A stretch of DNA of 64,000 nt from Pricia mediterranea (lineage in GTDB: Bacteria > Bacteroidota > Bacteroidia > Flavobacteriales > Flavobacteriaceae): assembly GCF_032248455.1 (NCBI RefSeq), contig NZ_JAVTTP010000001.1, forward strand, positions 1,920,501-1,984,500, given 5' to 3'. The position numbers and the translations under genes were made by a program. The notes under the pieces are model-generated. The model was not told the DNA's origin, made no database searches, and saw nothing but the letters and a program-made list of their open reading frames with translations. Within the stretch, counting starts at the first letter, position 1; each line of letters begins with the position of its first letter. Below, piece after piece: positions 44,061 through 52,976 of this stretch.

Positions 44061-44420
44061 CTATCGTTCTAAAAATCCCTCGTCGGCCCATTGTTCTATC
44101 AAATCGATGGTGGACTGGGGCAATCTGCCCGCAGGCGGCATCGCGGCCGACTCCCCGGTCTGTCGTTTAATGGCAGCCAATAAATTTCCATTTTCCGTGC
44201 TATTTCTTACCTGATCATAGGTGGTCAAGGCAAAGGGGGCTCCGTTTACGGGTGGTGCACTATGGCAGCCCAAGCAGTTATTGCCGATAATTTGTTTGAT
44301 ATTGGCTTCGTAGGAAATGGGTCCATCGGGATCGGGATCCATGAGGTCGGATTCACTGTCATTGCTACAGGAAACAAACAAGACGCCAATGAGAATGACC
44401 AACGGAATCGCTTTTTTCAT
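44061..44420 (-). CDS. Small c-type cytochrome lipoprotein
   Basis: 119 residues: lipoprotein signal (LVILIGVLFVSCSND), then one haem motif NNCLGCH (Cys49, Cys52, His53) and a candidate axial Met in SAAMPPAGRLP. Typical of small monohaem cytochromes of Flavobacteria. First gene of the operon cytochrome-YceI-OB-DUF5777 and divergent from the LytTR regulator; candidate operator 2 lies about 90 bases upstream of its ATG. Confidence 0.9.
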   Translation of the reverse strand: MKKAIPLVILIGVLFVSCSNDSESDLMDPDPDGPISYEANIKQIIGNNCLGCHSAPPVNGAPFALTTYDQVRNSTENGNLLAAIKRQTGESAAMPPAGRLPQSTIDLIEQWADEGFLER

Positions 44421-44510
44421 AATTCAGTAGTGTTTTGGATCTTATTTCCCAAAACAACAAACTGGGTTTATCAATGACAACAAAAGTTAAGTAAGAGGGA
44501 ATTTTACGCC

Positions 44511-44538
44511 TCAAAAGGGAATATAGCGGATTAAAAGA
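44511..44538. promoter_or_regulatory. Candidate LytTR operator 2 (direct repeat)
   Basis: TCAAAAGG (44511-44518), 12-base spacer beginning GAATAT, TTAAAAGA (44531-44538), in the divergent intergenic region between the cytochrome operon and the LytTR gene. Spacing and first half-site are identical to 42157-42184, which also has AATAT at the start of its spacer. Confidence 0.5.
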
Positions 44539-44636
44539 AGGGGGTTCGATAGCAGGGCATTGGAAAGGAAGCCAATACCTTTAAGTTTCGTAGCAGCGTT
44601 CAAATTAGTATATTCGAAAAAATTGCCCTGCCCATT

Positions 44637-45731
44637 ATGCGTAAGGATAAGCTTTATTTTCTCACCTTTATTTCCGTGACGATCATTTACGTTGTTGTCG
44701 CGTTGATCGCCATCCGGTTCGCCTTACGATCAAGCAGTCTGGAGTTAGTCACTACGCAGCTTGAAATCGGAAAAAAAGAAGCCCGCTCCATGGCTATCCT
44801 CGTAGGGCACGAGTTGAGTGGAGGTGTTGTAAAGGATTCCGTCATCAGCCACTTTCAGGCCAGCATCGACCATACGGATCAGGAATCCATTTTTATCAGT
44901 ATCCTCGATTGGTCAGGACGGATCGTCTGCCATCCCGACGTGAAACAGGTCGGGCAAAAGATAGGCTCAAACGAGTCTTTCGTATCATCGGTGGCCGATG
45001 ACCTAAGTGCCGATGAATTCTATAATCTACTGATGCAGCGAAAGAACAACCGGCCCGAAAATACCGGTGGGCAGGCCGCTGTAAGTTCCGATGTCTTTTT
45101 TATGTTTCCGGTTCAGGGTTCGGATTGGATAGTGGCCTCAAATGCGAACTTAAAGCGCCTGATTTCGCAGTTAAATAGGCTACGAGATCGTTTCTATGTC
45201 ATATTTGCTGTTTTAGGGCTTATCATCATTCCCGCCTTTGTGATTACCGTTCGGTTTATTGGCAGTAAATATGAGAATCGACTTGAACTACAAAAACAAA
45301 AGCTGGAAGATGAAGTACTCAATTTTTCAAAACTGAACCGCGCCTTGGACGAATACCAGCAAAAGGTGAACGAAGATGCCGCGGTCTCGGAAGCGAAAAA
45401 GAGAATTCTGACCCACCGCCATAACGAGTTGTTATCCATTCCTACAGAAGATATTGCCCATATTTATACTGAAAACACCGTTACCTATGTGGTTTGCTTC
45501 GATAGTTCACGGTCAACGACCAATGCAAGTCTTGATGAATTGTATTCCCAGTTGGATGAAAATTATTTTTTTAGGGCCAACCGTCAATACATCATCGCAA
45601 TATCTAGTATTGAAAAAATTGTGAAGTACGGAAACAACCAGCTTAAACTCTTGACTTTCCCAGAAACCAAAACCTCCATTTTGATAAGTAAAAATCGAGC
45701 TGCTGAATTCAAAAATTGGTTGAATCTCTGA
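44637..45731 (+). CDS. Membrane-bound sensor with LytTR DNA-binding domain
   Basis: 364 residues. TM1 about 7-28 (LYFLTFISVTIIYVVVALIAI), an extracytoplasmic Cache-like region to about 175 (ISILDWSGRIVCHPD; PVQGSDWIVASN), TM2 about 183-205, a coiled coil, and a C-terminal LytTR domain (LSIPTEDIAHIYTENTVTYVV; ANRQYIIAISSIEKIVKYGNNQLKL). There is no receiver or kinase domain, so it is a one-component transmembrane regulator. Divergent from the cytochrome operon and probably its regulator; a -7-like TATATTCG precedes it. Confidence 0.9.
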   Translation: MRKDKLYFLTFISVTIIYVVVALIAIRFALRSSSLELVTTQLEIGKKEARSMAILVGHELSGGVVKDSVISHFQASIDHTDQESIFISILDWSGRIVCHPDVKQVGQKIGSNESFVSSVADDLSADEFYNLLMQRKNNRPENTGGQAAVSSDVFFMFPVQGSDWIVASNANLKRLISQLNRLRDRFYVIFAVLGLIIIPAFVITVRFIGSKYENRLELQKQKLEDEVLNFSKLNRALDEYQQKVNEDAAVSEAKKRILTHRHNELLSIPTEDIAHIYTENTVTYVVCFDSSRSTTNASLDELYSQLDENYFFRANRQYIIAISSIEKIVKYGNNQLKLLTFPETKTSILISKNRAAEFKNWLNL

Positions 45732-45923
45732 ATTTCAATTAAAATCAAAAAGTAGCCCATTAGAAATCTAACCAAAAGCTCCGGAAGGATTTTGAAAGAC
45801 GTTTACGTGATTTCGGTAATTCTGATGTCGAACATCCGTACGGTACGTTTTGGGCATGGTGCTAGGGCTAAGTCGCAGTATTGGGACGACAACTTTCTTG
45901 AGGTTCAACGATAGCGTAGCACA

Positions 45924-48605
45924 TTATTGTTCCTTGCTGTCCAAGATACTCTCGATCAAGGCACCATCCTCGGCCCCGTGGTTTTTATCCCCTTCCATAT
46001 CCATGATCAGGTTTGCGATCAGGGCCGTCCATCCGGTCTGGTGCGAGGCTCCCAGTCCTTTGCCAGTGTCCCCGTCAAAGAACTCATAGAAGAGATGCTC
46101 GTTTTTGAAATCTGCATCCTCTGAGAAATTTTTGCCCTTGGTATCGGCATGGTAATGGAACTTCCCTTTTTTATCCCTTTCAAAAAGCCCCATCAAACGC
46201 TTTGTCAACGCATTGGCAATTTCGCGAAGGTTCATCTTGATGCCAGATCCAGTGGGGAATTCATAGACATATTCCGGTCCGTAGTAGGTGTAATACTTGC
46301 GTAGGGACTGAACGATCATATAGTTCAGGGGCATCCAGATAGGGCCGCGCCAGTTCGAATTGCCGCCGAACATGTTCGAATGGCTTTCGCCAGGTTCGTA
46401 TTGTATTTGATGGTGCCCATGGTGCCGGAACACAAAAGGATGTTTTTCGTGGTATTTGGAGAGGGAGCGAATGCCGTAATCGGATAGAAACTCCTCTTCA
46501 TCCAAAAGTCTTTTGAGCACATGTTCCAGGCGAAAGGCACGCATTACCGAAAAAAGATGGTCCCCCTTGCTATTGGTTTCTTCGATCCGGGAAATCAAGG
46601 AGGCCAGCGACGGTCTGCTCTTTATAATTTCCGCTGCCCGCACCTTAAAGTCCTTTAACTCCGCATACAGGTTTTTAGGAATTATCTCCACCGCGAACAG
46701 CGGTATGATCCCCACTAGTGACCGCACTCTCAGTCTATCGGTCATCCCGTTGGACATCTCGACCACGTCGTAATAGAAATTATCAGTATGGTCCCAAAGC
46801 GATATATGCTCTTTACCGATGTGGTGCATGGCCCAGGCAATATTCAAAAAATGTCTGAAGAATTTGGCCGCAATATCTTCATAGTTTTTGTTCGTCTTCG
46901 CCAACTCCAGTGCCATCCGTAGCATATTCAGGGTGAACATGGCCATCCAACTGGTCGCATCGGCCTGCTGCATCCTAGTGATGCCCGGGGGCATGTGGTT
47001 GCGGTCGAACACCCCAATGTTATCGAGACCCAAAAAGCCGCCATCGAACAGGTGGGTGCCGTGCTTATCCTTTTGGTTGACCCACCAGGTAAAGTTGATC
47101 ATCAGTTTTTGAAAGGTCTTTTCCAAAAAATCGGTATCGCCCGTTCCAGTACGTGCCTTGTCCTTTTCAAAGACCGTCCATACCGCCCAGGAATGCACAG
47201 GCGGGTTCACGTCACTAAAATTCCACTCATAGGCGGGAATCTGTCCGTTGGGGTGCATATAGCTCTCGCGAAGCACCAACAACAGCTGCTCTTTGGCAAA
47301 GCACGGGTCGATATCTACGAAAGAGACCATGTGAAAAGCCAAATCCCAAGCGGCATACCACGGGTATTCCCACTTGTCGGGCATCGAAATGACATGCCGG
47401 TTGGTGAGGTGCTGCCAGCCCGCATTTCGAGGATTTACCCGGTAGGGTTGCGCTTCCCCGGGCCCACCGAACAGCCATTTGAAGACATCATAATAATAGA
47501 ACTGCTTGGTCCATAGCAGCCCCGAGAAGGCTTTTTTAGCAATTTCCTGATGTGCCGGGGGCAGATCTTTTTGGATAATATTGCCGTAGAATGCGTCACA
47601 TTCCCGTATCCGCCTGTCGAAAATGGCGTCAAAATCGGCAAAGGGATGCTTCATCTTCTTTTTTCGAAGGCGTACCCGTATCGTTTTTTCTTCCCCGGCC
47701 CTTAGGCTCAGGCTGTGCCAAATGGCCAGCTTCGATCCTTTCTTATCCGGATTTACGGTGGCTTTTCCGTTTACCACATGGTCGTTGATGCCGTCCTTTA
47801 CGTAATCGACCTCGTTCAGCGCGCCATAGATACGTTGGTTGTTGGTCTCGTTCTCACAAAAAAGCTGTTCGCCGTTCTCGTGGTAGAAGTAATACCTGCC
47901 GTTGCGGACACTTCGTGAACGCACACAATCGTCGGCCATGGATTTCATGTGGGGCCGTTCGTATTTTTCGTTGTGCTTCCAAAAATTACGGAACCACAGC
48001 TGGGGCAGCACGTGTAGCTTTGCCTTTCGAGCCCCCCTGTTCACCACGGTCACCTTCATCAGGATGTCTTCTACCCCGGCCTTGGCGTATTCGATAAAAC
48101 AATCAAAATAAGCGTTATTCCTGAACGCATCGGTGTCCAAGAGCTCGAATTCCGGTTCTTCCCGGCTCCGTCTGTTTTTCTTGACCAATTTGGCGTACGG
48201 AAATTTTTTATGCGGATACTTATAGAGATACTTGCAGTAGGAATGTGTGGGCGTGGAGACTTGGTGAAAATAGAGCTCCTTGACGTCTTCCCCGTGGTTG
48301 CCCTGCTCATTGGTGAGTCCGAACAGACGTTCTTTTAAAATCCTGTCCTTCCCGTTCCAAAAGGCCGGTGCCAGACAGAGTATCTCGCGCGAATCACAAA
48401 ATCCGCCGATACCTTCTTCTCCCCAGCGATAGGCATTGCTACGCGCTTTTTCGTGGTCGATAAAATTCCAGGCCTGTCCATGGGCACTATAATCTTCGCG
48501 AACGGTGCCCCATTGTCTTTCGGCCAGGTAAGGCCCCCATTTTTTCCAGTTTTGAAAATGGTCGGGAGCGGCCAGACGTTCGGCCTCGGTATTTTTATTG
48601 GTCAT
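45924..48605 (-). CDS. GH63/MGH1-like glucosidase
   Basis: 893 residues from ATG 48605 (an in-frame TTG at 48629 is less likely). Cytosolic, no signal. An (alpha/alpha)6 barrel of the GH63/mannosylglycerate-hydrolase-like type: EYPWYAAWDLAFHM, DGGFLGLDNIGVFDR, EPGESHSNMFGGNSNWRGPIWMPLNY and the closing GKGLGASHQTGWTALIANLI. Such enzymes hydrolyse alpha-glucosides, e.g. glucosylglycerate-type compatible solutes or glycogen fragments. Single gene, convergent with the LytTR gene across a 192-base gap in which I see nothing. Confidence 0.9.
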   Translation of the reverse strand: MTNKNTEAERLAAPDHFQNWKKWGPYLAERQWGTVREDYSAHGQAWNFIDHEKARSNAYRWGEEGIGGFCDSREILCLAPAFWNGKDRILKERLFGLTNEQGNHGEDVKELYFHQVSTPTHSYCKYLYKYPHKKFPYAKLVKKNRRSREEPEFELLDTDAFRNNAYFDCFIEYAKAGVEDILMKVTVVNRGARKAKLHVLPQLWFRNFWKHNEKYERPHMKSMADDCVRSRSVRNGRYYFYHENGEQLFCENETNNQRIYGALNEVDYVKDGINDHVVNGKATVNPDKKGSKLAIWHSLSLRAGEEKTIRVRLRKKKMKHPFADFDAIFDRRIRECDAFYGNIIQKDLPPAHQEIAKKAFSGLLWTKQFYYYDVFKWLFGGPGEAQPYRVNPRNAGWQHLTNRHVISMPDKWEYPWYAAWDLAFHMVSFVDIDPCFAKEQLLLVLRESYMHPNGQIPAYEWNFSDVNPPVHSWAVWTVFEKDKARTGTGDTDFLEKTFQKLMINFTWWVNQKDKHGTHLFDGGFLGLDNIGVFDRNHMPPGITRMQQADATSWMAMFTLNMLRMALELAKTNKNYEDIAAKFFRHFLNIAWAMHHIGKEHISLWDHTDNFYYDVVEMSNGMTDRLRVRSLVGIIPLFAVEIIPKNLYAELKDFKVRAAEIIKSRPSLASLISRIEETNSKGDHLFSVMRAFRLEHVLKRLLDEEEFLSDYGIRSLSKYHEKHPFVFRHHGHHQIQYEPGESHSNMFGGNSNWRGPIWMPLNYMIVQSLRKYYTYYGPEYVYEFPTGSGIKMNLREIANALTKRLMGLFERDKKGKFHYHADTKGKNFSEDADFKNEHLFYEFFDGDTGKGLGASHQTGWTALIANLIMDMEGDKNHGAEDGALIESILDSKEQ

Positions 48606-48668
48606 CTTTGTACTGGTTCGTTTTAGCAAGTTTGGTTGGGAACGGGCAACAAAAATTTAACGATAATG

Positions 48669-48740
48669 TAGCCCCGGCAAGAATCGAACTTGCATCTAAA
48701 GTTTAGGAAACTTCTATTCTATCCATTGAACTACGGGGCC
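48669..48740 (-). tRNA. tRNA-Arg (CCT anticodon)
   Basis: Minus-strand cloverleaf of 72 nt: acceptor GGCCCCG/CGGGGCT, D-arm GTTCAATGGAT, anticodon stem-loop GAAGT-TTCCTAA-ACTTT with anticodon CCT, T-arm GCAAG-TTCGATT-CTTGC, discriminator A; CCA not encoded. It decodes AGG. The 297 bases from here to the next gene hold nothing recognisable. Confidence 0.93.
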
Positions 48741-49037
48741 GAGAATGCCGATTCCAGATCATCGCTAACGGCGGTTTTATCGGGACGGCAAAAATAAAGG
48801 TTTTTTCGTAAGTCGTAAAATCCTCATAAACTATTTGTCTTTCGTACTGAGAGGGTTAAAAATAGATCCACCATGTACGTGCTGATGGAATTAGAAAGTT
48901 GATAACCAAAAACATAATCCACTTTGCTGTCAGAAATTATTTCGCCCTCCATATTTAACATAAGTTGTATCTTAGGACCTCCTATCCAGCATCCAACACT
49001 ATTGAGGGATGCGTAGCCACCAAACCTGGCCAAACCA

Positions 49038-50801
49038 ATGTTAAACCGATTCAAGCTATATATGCTTGTCGGACTTTGTTCCGCCTTAATAACTAGCTGC
49101 GATCGGTCCGTTGCCGATGGCGGCCTCCAACTTCCAGTGGGATTTGAATCTTCGGTGGTGGTGGATAGCATTTCCGAAACGGCAAGGCATTTGGCCGTAA
49201 ATACCAACGGCGATATCTACGTGAATTTCAAATCTGCCGGTCCCGAAGGGTCCTTGGCCGCTTTGCGCGACAAAGATAACGATGGTAGGGCAGATAGGAT
49301 GAGGAAATTCGGGATTTCGTCCGAAGACCAAAAGAAATGGGGCTATTCCACGGCGGCCCGAATCTATAACGGGTATCTCTATTTTAGCACCGAGCTCGTA
49401 GTCTACCGTTATAAATTGAACCCTGATACCCTGGTGCCAGAAGGTAAAATGGAAACGGTACTGACCGATGATCACCCCCACGGATCTCACGAACATATTG
49501 GCAAGCCGCTAGCATTTGATGATAAGGGATATATGTATGTCCCGTTCGGTGCCCCCTCCAGTGCGTGTCAAGAGCCGAAACGTACGCCCGGCGCTCCAGG
49601 TCTTGACCCCTGTCCGCAATTGGAAGACCATGGCGGCATCTGGCGGTTCGATGCCAACAAATTAAATCAGACCCAAAAAGATGGGTTCAAATATGCCACG
49701 GGCATCAGAAGTGTCGTAGCGATGGATTGGAACTCGGTGGATGGGGAATTGTATGTGGTTATGCACGGTCGCGATGACTTGTTACGACTATGGCCCGATA
49801 AGTATTCGCCTTGGGAAAGTGCCCTTTTGCCATCGGAGGAATTTATGAGAGTAACCGAGGGTTCGGACTTCGGATGGCCGTATTGTTATTACGATCAAAT
49901 AAGGGAGGAAAAAGTACTGGCACCCGAATATGGAGGGGATGGTGAAGTAATTGGCAGATGCGCTGATTTTGAGAACCCCTTCATGGGCTTTCCGGGCCAC
50001 TGGGCACCCAACGACCTGGTCTTCTATACCGGCGACCAGTTTCCTAATCGTTATAAAAATGGGGCGTTTGTCGCCTTTCACGGTTCCACGAATCGTGCAC
50101 CCTATCCGCAATCGGGATATTTTGTGGGTTTTGTGCCATTTGAAGACGGCGAAGCCAAAGGCGAGTGGGAAGTATTTGCGGATGGGTTTGCGGAGGTGGA
50201 TCCTATCGTAAATACCAAGGATGCCCATCATAGGCCTATGGGCATAGCGGTCGGCCCCGATGGATCGCTTTATATTTCGGATTCCGTAAAGGGAAAGATT
50301 TGGAAAATAACCTACAACGGGGATACGGAAAATTTCGGGAAAGAAGAGCTCTTGGTCATGGAAAAACGGAAGCAAATGTCCCACATTCGCACTCCGGATA
50401 AGGAAAAGGACAATCTCATGCCCAAAAATTTAGTGGGCGGAGCGCAGTTATATCAAAAGTATTGCAGTGCCTGCCATCAAATGAACGGTAGGGGCGCATC
50501 GGGCAGATTCCCCCCTCTAACAAATACCGATTGGGTGGCCGGGGATAAGGAAAGACTGATAAAAATCGTACTCAACGGTATGGAGGGCAGTTTAGTTATC
50601 GATGGAGAGGTTTACAACGGGGTAATGCCCCAACACAGCTTTTTGAGCGATAGAGAAATTGCCGAGGTGTTGACGTACATCCGGTCGAGTTTTGGGAATG
50701 AGGCAAGTGAAGTGAAAATGAGCGAGGTACAGAAAGTAAAGTTGACCCAGCAGGAAAGCGGTGGGAAAATCGTTCCGATCAAAGCAGAGGCCGAAATGTA
50801 A
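49038..50801 (+). CDS. PQQ-type sugar/sorbosone dehydrogenase-like propeller fused to cytochrome c (set A)
   Basis: 587 residues: lipoprotein signal (LVGLCSALITSCDRS), a soluble-glucose-dehydrogenase-like beta-propeller (about 30-440: ARHLAVNTNGDIYVNF, VVMHGRDDLLRLWPD, GFPGHWAPNDLVFYTGDQFP, HHRPMGIAVGPDGSLYISDS), then a cytochrome c domain with CSACH (Cys476-His480). It would oxidise a periplasmic alcohol or aldehyde and pass electrons to its own haem. Paralogue at 60185-61972 with the same domain order. First gene of set A. Confidence 0.9.
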   Translation: MLNRFKLYMLVGLCSALITSCDRSVADGGLQLPVGFESSVVVDSISETARHLAVNTNGDIYVNFKSAGPEGSLAALRDKDNDGRADRMRKFGISSEDQKKWGYSTAARIYNGYLYFSTELVVYRYKLNPDTLVPEGKMETVLTDDHPHGSHEHIGKPLAFDDKGYMYVPFGAPSSACQEPKRTPGAPGLDPCPQLEDHGGIWRFDANKLNQTQKDGFKYATGIRSVVAMDWNSVDGELYVVMHGRDDLLRLWPDKYSPWESALLPSEEFMRVTEGSDFGWPYCYYDQIREEKVLAPEYGGDGEVIGRCADFENPFMGFPGHWAPNDLVFYTGDQFPNRYKNGAFVAFHGSTNRAPYPQSGYFVGFVPFEDGEAKGEWEVFADGFAEVDPIVNTKDAHHRPMGIAVGPDGSLYISDSVKGKIWKITYNGDTENFGKEELLVMEKRKQMSHIRTPDKEKDNLMPKNLVGGAQLYQKYCSACHQMNGRGASGRFPPLTNTDWVAGDKERLIKIVLNGMEGSLVIDGEVYNGVMPQHSFLSDREIAEVLTYIRSSFGNEASEVKMSEVQKVKLTQQESGGKIVPIKAEAEM

Positions 50802-50822
50802 AGCAAACTAAAAATCATCCAA

Positions 50823-51083
50823 ATGAAAAAAACATCGGTCATCAGGTCGTTCCGATTTAGTATCGTTTTCTTTCTATTTTTAGCGGTAGCGACTCTTAGA
50901 CCGATCGACCGCAACTCTTACGGCACACAGCCCGATTCGCATCTGAGAGGATTTTCGGCCTTGCCGTCCGATGGGTTCGTCTTTGAATATGGCGAAACTG
51001 CAGTGATCGATGCAGGTGGCGCCGGTTGGGACGGCTTGGCCTATCACCTAAACGGGCTCGCAGCAGCGGAATGGGTCGATTAA
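50823..51083 (+). pseudogene. Amidohydrolase remnant: signal peptide joined to a 45-residue fragment
   Basis: 86 residues. A signal-like N-terminus (FRFSIVFFLFLAVATLRP) runs directly into QPDSHLRGFSALPSDGFVFEYGE..AVIDAGGAGW, which lines up with LPDHYLANSFSALPPDGFTFRVG..TVVDCGDPGW in the intact amidohydrolases of set B. The HxH motif before it and all residues after it, including the Lys and Asp ligands, are gone. It occupies the amidohydrolase slot of set A. Probably an internally deleted gene; a retained small secreted protein is possible. Confidence 0.65.
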
Positions 51084-51153
51084 AATTCGAGATTCGTAGG
51101 TAATAAGAAAAAGTTTAAATGAGTTCATATAGTCATAATTTAAATAAAGCGTC

Positions 51154-52365
51154 ATGTTAAGCAGAAGAAAAGCACTGAAAGCCTTATCTACCTTACCCGT
51201 TATAGGCGGAATGTTGGGACCAAGTGTCCTATCCGCGAAAACCGTAGAAGCGGTGGCCATCCCCGAAGCCCGAAATTTTTTTAAGGAGCTGGGAGTCCGA
51301 ACATTTATTAACGCCGCAGGCACTTATACCTCCATGACGGGATCGTTGATGTCAAAGCCTGTGACCGATGCCATCAATTTCGGAACCACCGAATACGTAA
51401 ATCTTGACGAACTAAATGACAAGGTCGGGGAGCGTATCGCCCAGTTATTGAAATGTGAGTATGCCACAGTATCCTCCGGTGCTTTCGGAGCCATGACGAT
51501 AGGGTTGGCGGGAGTAATGTGCGGTGCGGACGAGGAAAAGGTAAAACAACTGCCCGATACGAGCGGAGTCAGAAATGAGGTGATCCTTCAAGAAGCCCAC
51601 AATATCGGGTACACGCACGCCCTGACCAATACAGGGGCAAAATTGATACGGGTAGCGAACGCCAAGGAACTCGAAAAGGCCATTAACAAAAATACGGCCC
51701 TATTATGGTTTTTAAATGCCAATACCGATCAGGGCGCGATAACCAGGGAGGAATTTGTAGCCTTGGGAAAAAAGCACAACGTCCCGACTTTTATCGATGC
51801 TGCGGCTGACGTGCCGCCTGTCGACAATCTGTTCAAATTTACCAAAATGGGATTTGATCTGGTTGCTTTTTCCGGGGGTAAAGGACTTCGAGGGCCACAA
51901 AGCGCCGGCTTGCTTTTAGGTAGAAAAGATCTGATCAAAGCGGCTCGTATGCACACCCCACCGCGCGGAACGACCATTGCCAGAGGCATGAAAGTCAACA
52001 AAGAAGAGGTATTGGGCATGTTGGTCGCTTTGGAGCTCTATTTGGCCCGAGATCATGAAAAGGAATGGGAACTTTGGGAAAACCAGATCCAAATGATTAG
52101 CGACAGCGCGAAATCCATAAAAGGAGTGGAAACCGAAATCCACGTACCTCCCCATGCCAACCATGTTCCCAGCCTAAAAATCCGATGGGACGAAAATGTG
52201 GTCAAAATTACCAAAGATGCGATGCGAGAGCAGCTGCGCGATGGGCATCCATCCATTGAAACGGTGGGCAACAATGACGAAGTCGGTATCACTACCTGGA
52301 TGATGGAACCAGGGCAAGAACGTATCGTGGCAAAACGAGTTAAAGAAGTACTCGAAAATGCTTAG
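51154..52365 (+). CDS. SelA-like PLP-dependent enzyme with Tat-type signal (set A)
   Basis: 403 residues. N-terminus LSRRKALKALSTLPVIGG is twin-arginine-like. The fold-type I PLP domain follows: NAAGTYTSMTGSLM, DAAADVPPVDNLF (PLP Asp) and FSGGKGLRGPQSAGLL with presumed PLP Lys243. Relatives include D-glucosaminate-6-phosphate ammonia-lyase and uncharacterised SelA-like enzymes found beside amidohydrolases. It likely eliminates water or ammonia from an amino/hydroxy acid. An exported PLP enzyme is unusual. Followed 23 bases later by ridA-like gene; paralogue at 58879-60138. Confidence 0.87.
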   Translation: MLSRRKALKALSTLPVIGGMLGPSVLSAKTVEAVAIPEARNFFKELGVRTFINAAGTYTSMTGSLMSKPVTDAINFGTTEYVNLDELNDKVGERIAQLLKCEYATVSSGAFGAMTIGLAGVMCGADEEKVKQLPDTSGVRNEVILQEAHNIGYTHALTNTGAKLIRVANAKELEKAINKNTALLWFLNANTDQGAITREEFVALGKKHNVPTFIDAAADVPPVDNLFKFTKMGFDLVAFSGGKGLRGPQSAGLLLGRKDLIKAARMHTPPRGTTIARGMKVNKEEVLGMLVALELYLARDHEKEWELWENQIQMISDSAKSIKGVETEIHVPPHANHVPSLKIRWDENVVKITKDAMREQLRDGHPSIETVGNNDEVGITTWMMEPGQERIVAKRVKEVLENA

Positions 52366-52388
52366 TTTCACAACTCCAAAAAAATTAA

Positions 52389-52961
52389 ATGATGAAAACC
52401 TTATTAGTTACTATTGCCTTTTTAGGTCTAATTTCGTGCAATACAGCACAGGAAAACGAGCAACAGAGCGAAGAGCCCGTACAAACGGCGGATCCGAACT
52501 ATGATCCCGAAGCCAAATTGGCCGAATTGGGCATCGAGCTCAGCCCCGCATCCCCGCCGATAGCGAACTTTGTTAATGCGGTACGTACCGGAAACCTGAT
52601 TTTCTTATCGGGCAAAGGCCCAAAAAAAGCGAATGGCGAAAATATTACCGGAAAATTGGGTGACGACCTGAGCATCGAACAGGGCTACGAAGCGGCACGT
52701 ATCACCGGAATCAATCAGCTATCGGTATTGAAGCACGAACTCGGCAACCTCAATAAAGTTATACGTGTCGTTAAAGTGTTGGGCATGGTCAACTGCACCC
52801 CTGATTTCCCTGATCAGCCCAAGGTCGTAAACGGATATTCCGATCTGATGGTCGAGGTGTTCGGAGAGCGCGGAAAGCATGCCCGTGCCGCGGTAGGCAT
52901 GGGTTCTTTGCCAGGAAACATCGCGGTAGAGGTCGAAATGATCGTGGAGGTCGAAGACTAA
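52389..52961 (+). CDS. RidA-family lipoprotein (set A)
   Basis: 190 residues: lipoprotein signal (TLLVTIAFLGLISCNTAQ), Gln/Glu-rich linker, then a YjgF/RidA domain: PASPPIANFVNAVRTGNLIFLSGKGP, GYEAARITGINQLSVLKHELG, GKHARAAVGMGSLPGNIAVEVE with the conserved Arg. RidA proteins hydrolyse enamine/imine intermediates released by PLP dehydratases, which matches the SelA-like gene directly upstream. Outer- or inner-membrane lipoprotein placement implies that the reaction takes place in the periplasm. Confidence 0.9.
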   Translation: MMKTLLVTIAFLGLISCNTAQENEQQSEEPVQTADPNYDPEAKLAELGIELSPASPPIANFVNAVRTGNLIFLSGKGPKKANGENITGKLGDDLSIEQGYEAARITGINQLSVLKHELGNLNKVIRVVKVLGMVNCTPDFPDQPKVVNGYSDLMVEVFGERGKHARAAVGMGSLPGNIAVEVEMIVEVED

Positions 52962-52976
52962 GAAGGGTGAATCATT

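Noticed and set aside
48669-48740. tRNA-Arg as integration site for the catabolic island to its right
   Set aside because: The island lies on the 5' side of the tRNA, no integrase is present and no partial tRNA copy (att repeat) was seen.
48824-49207. 127-codon minus-strand ORF ahead of and overlapping the set A dehydrogenase
   Set aside because: Its first third is antisense to the lipoprotein signal of the dehydrogenase; the rest shows no recognisable domain. A decayed fragment is possible but unsupported.
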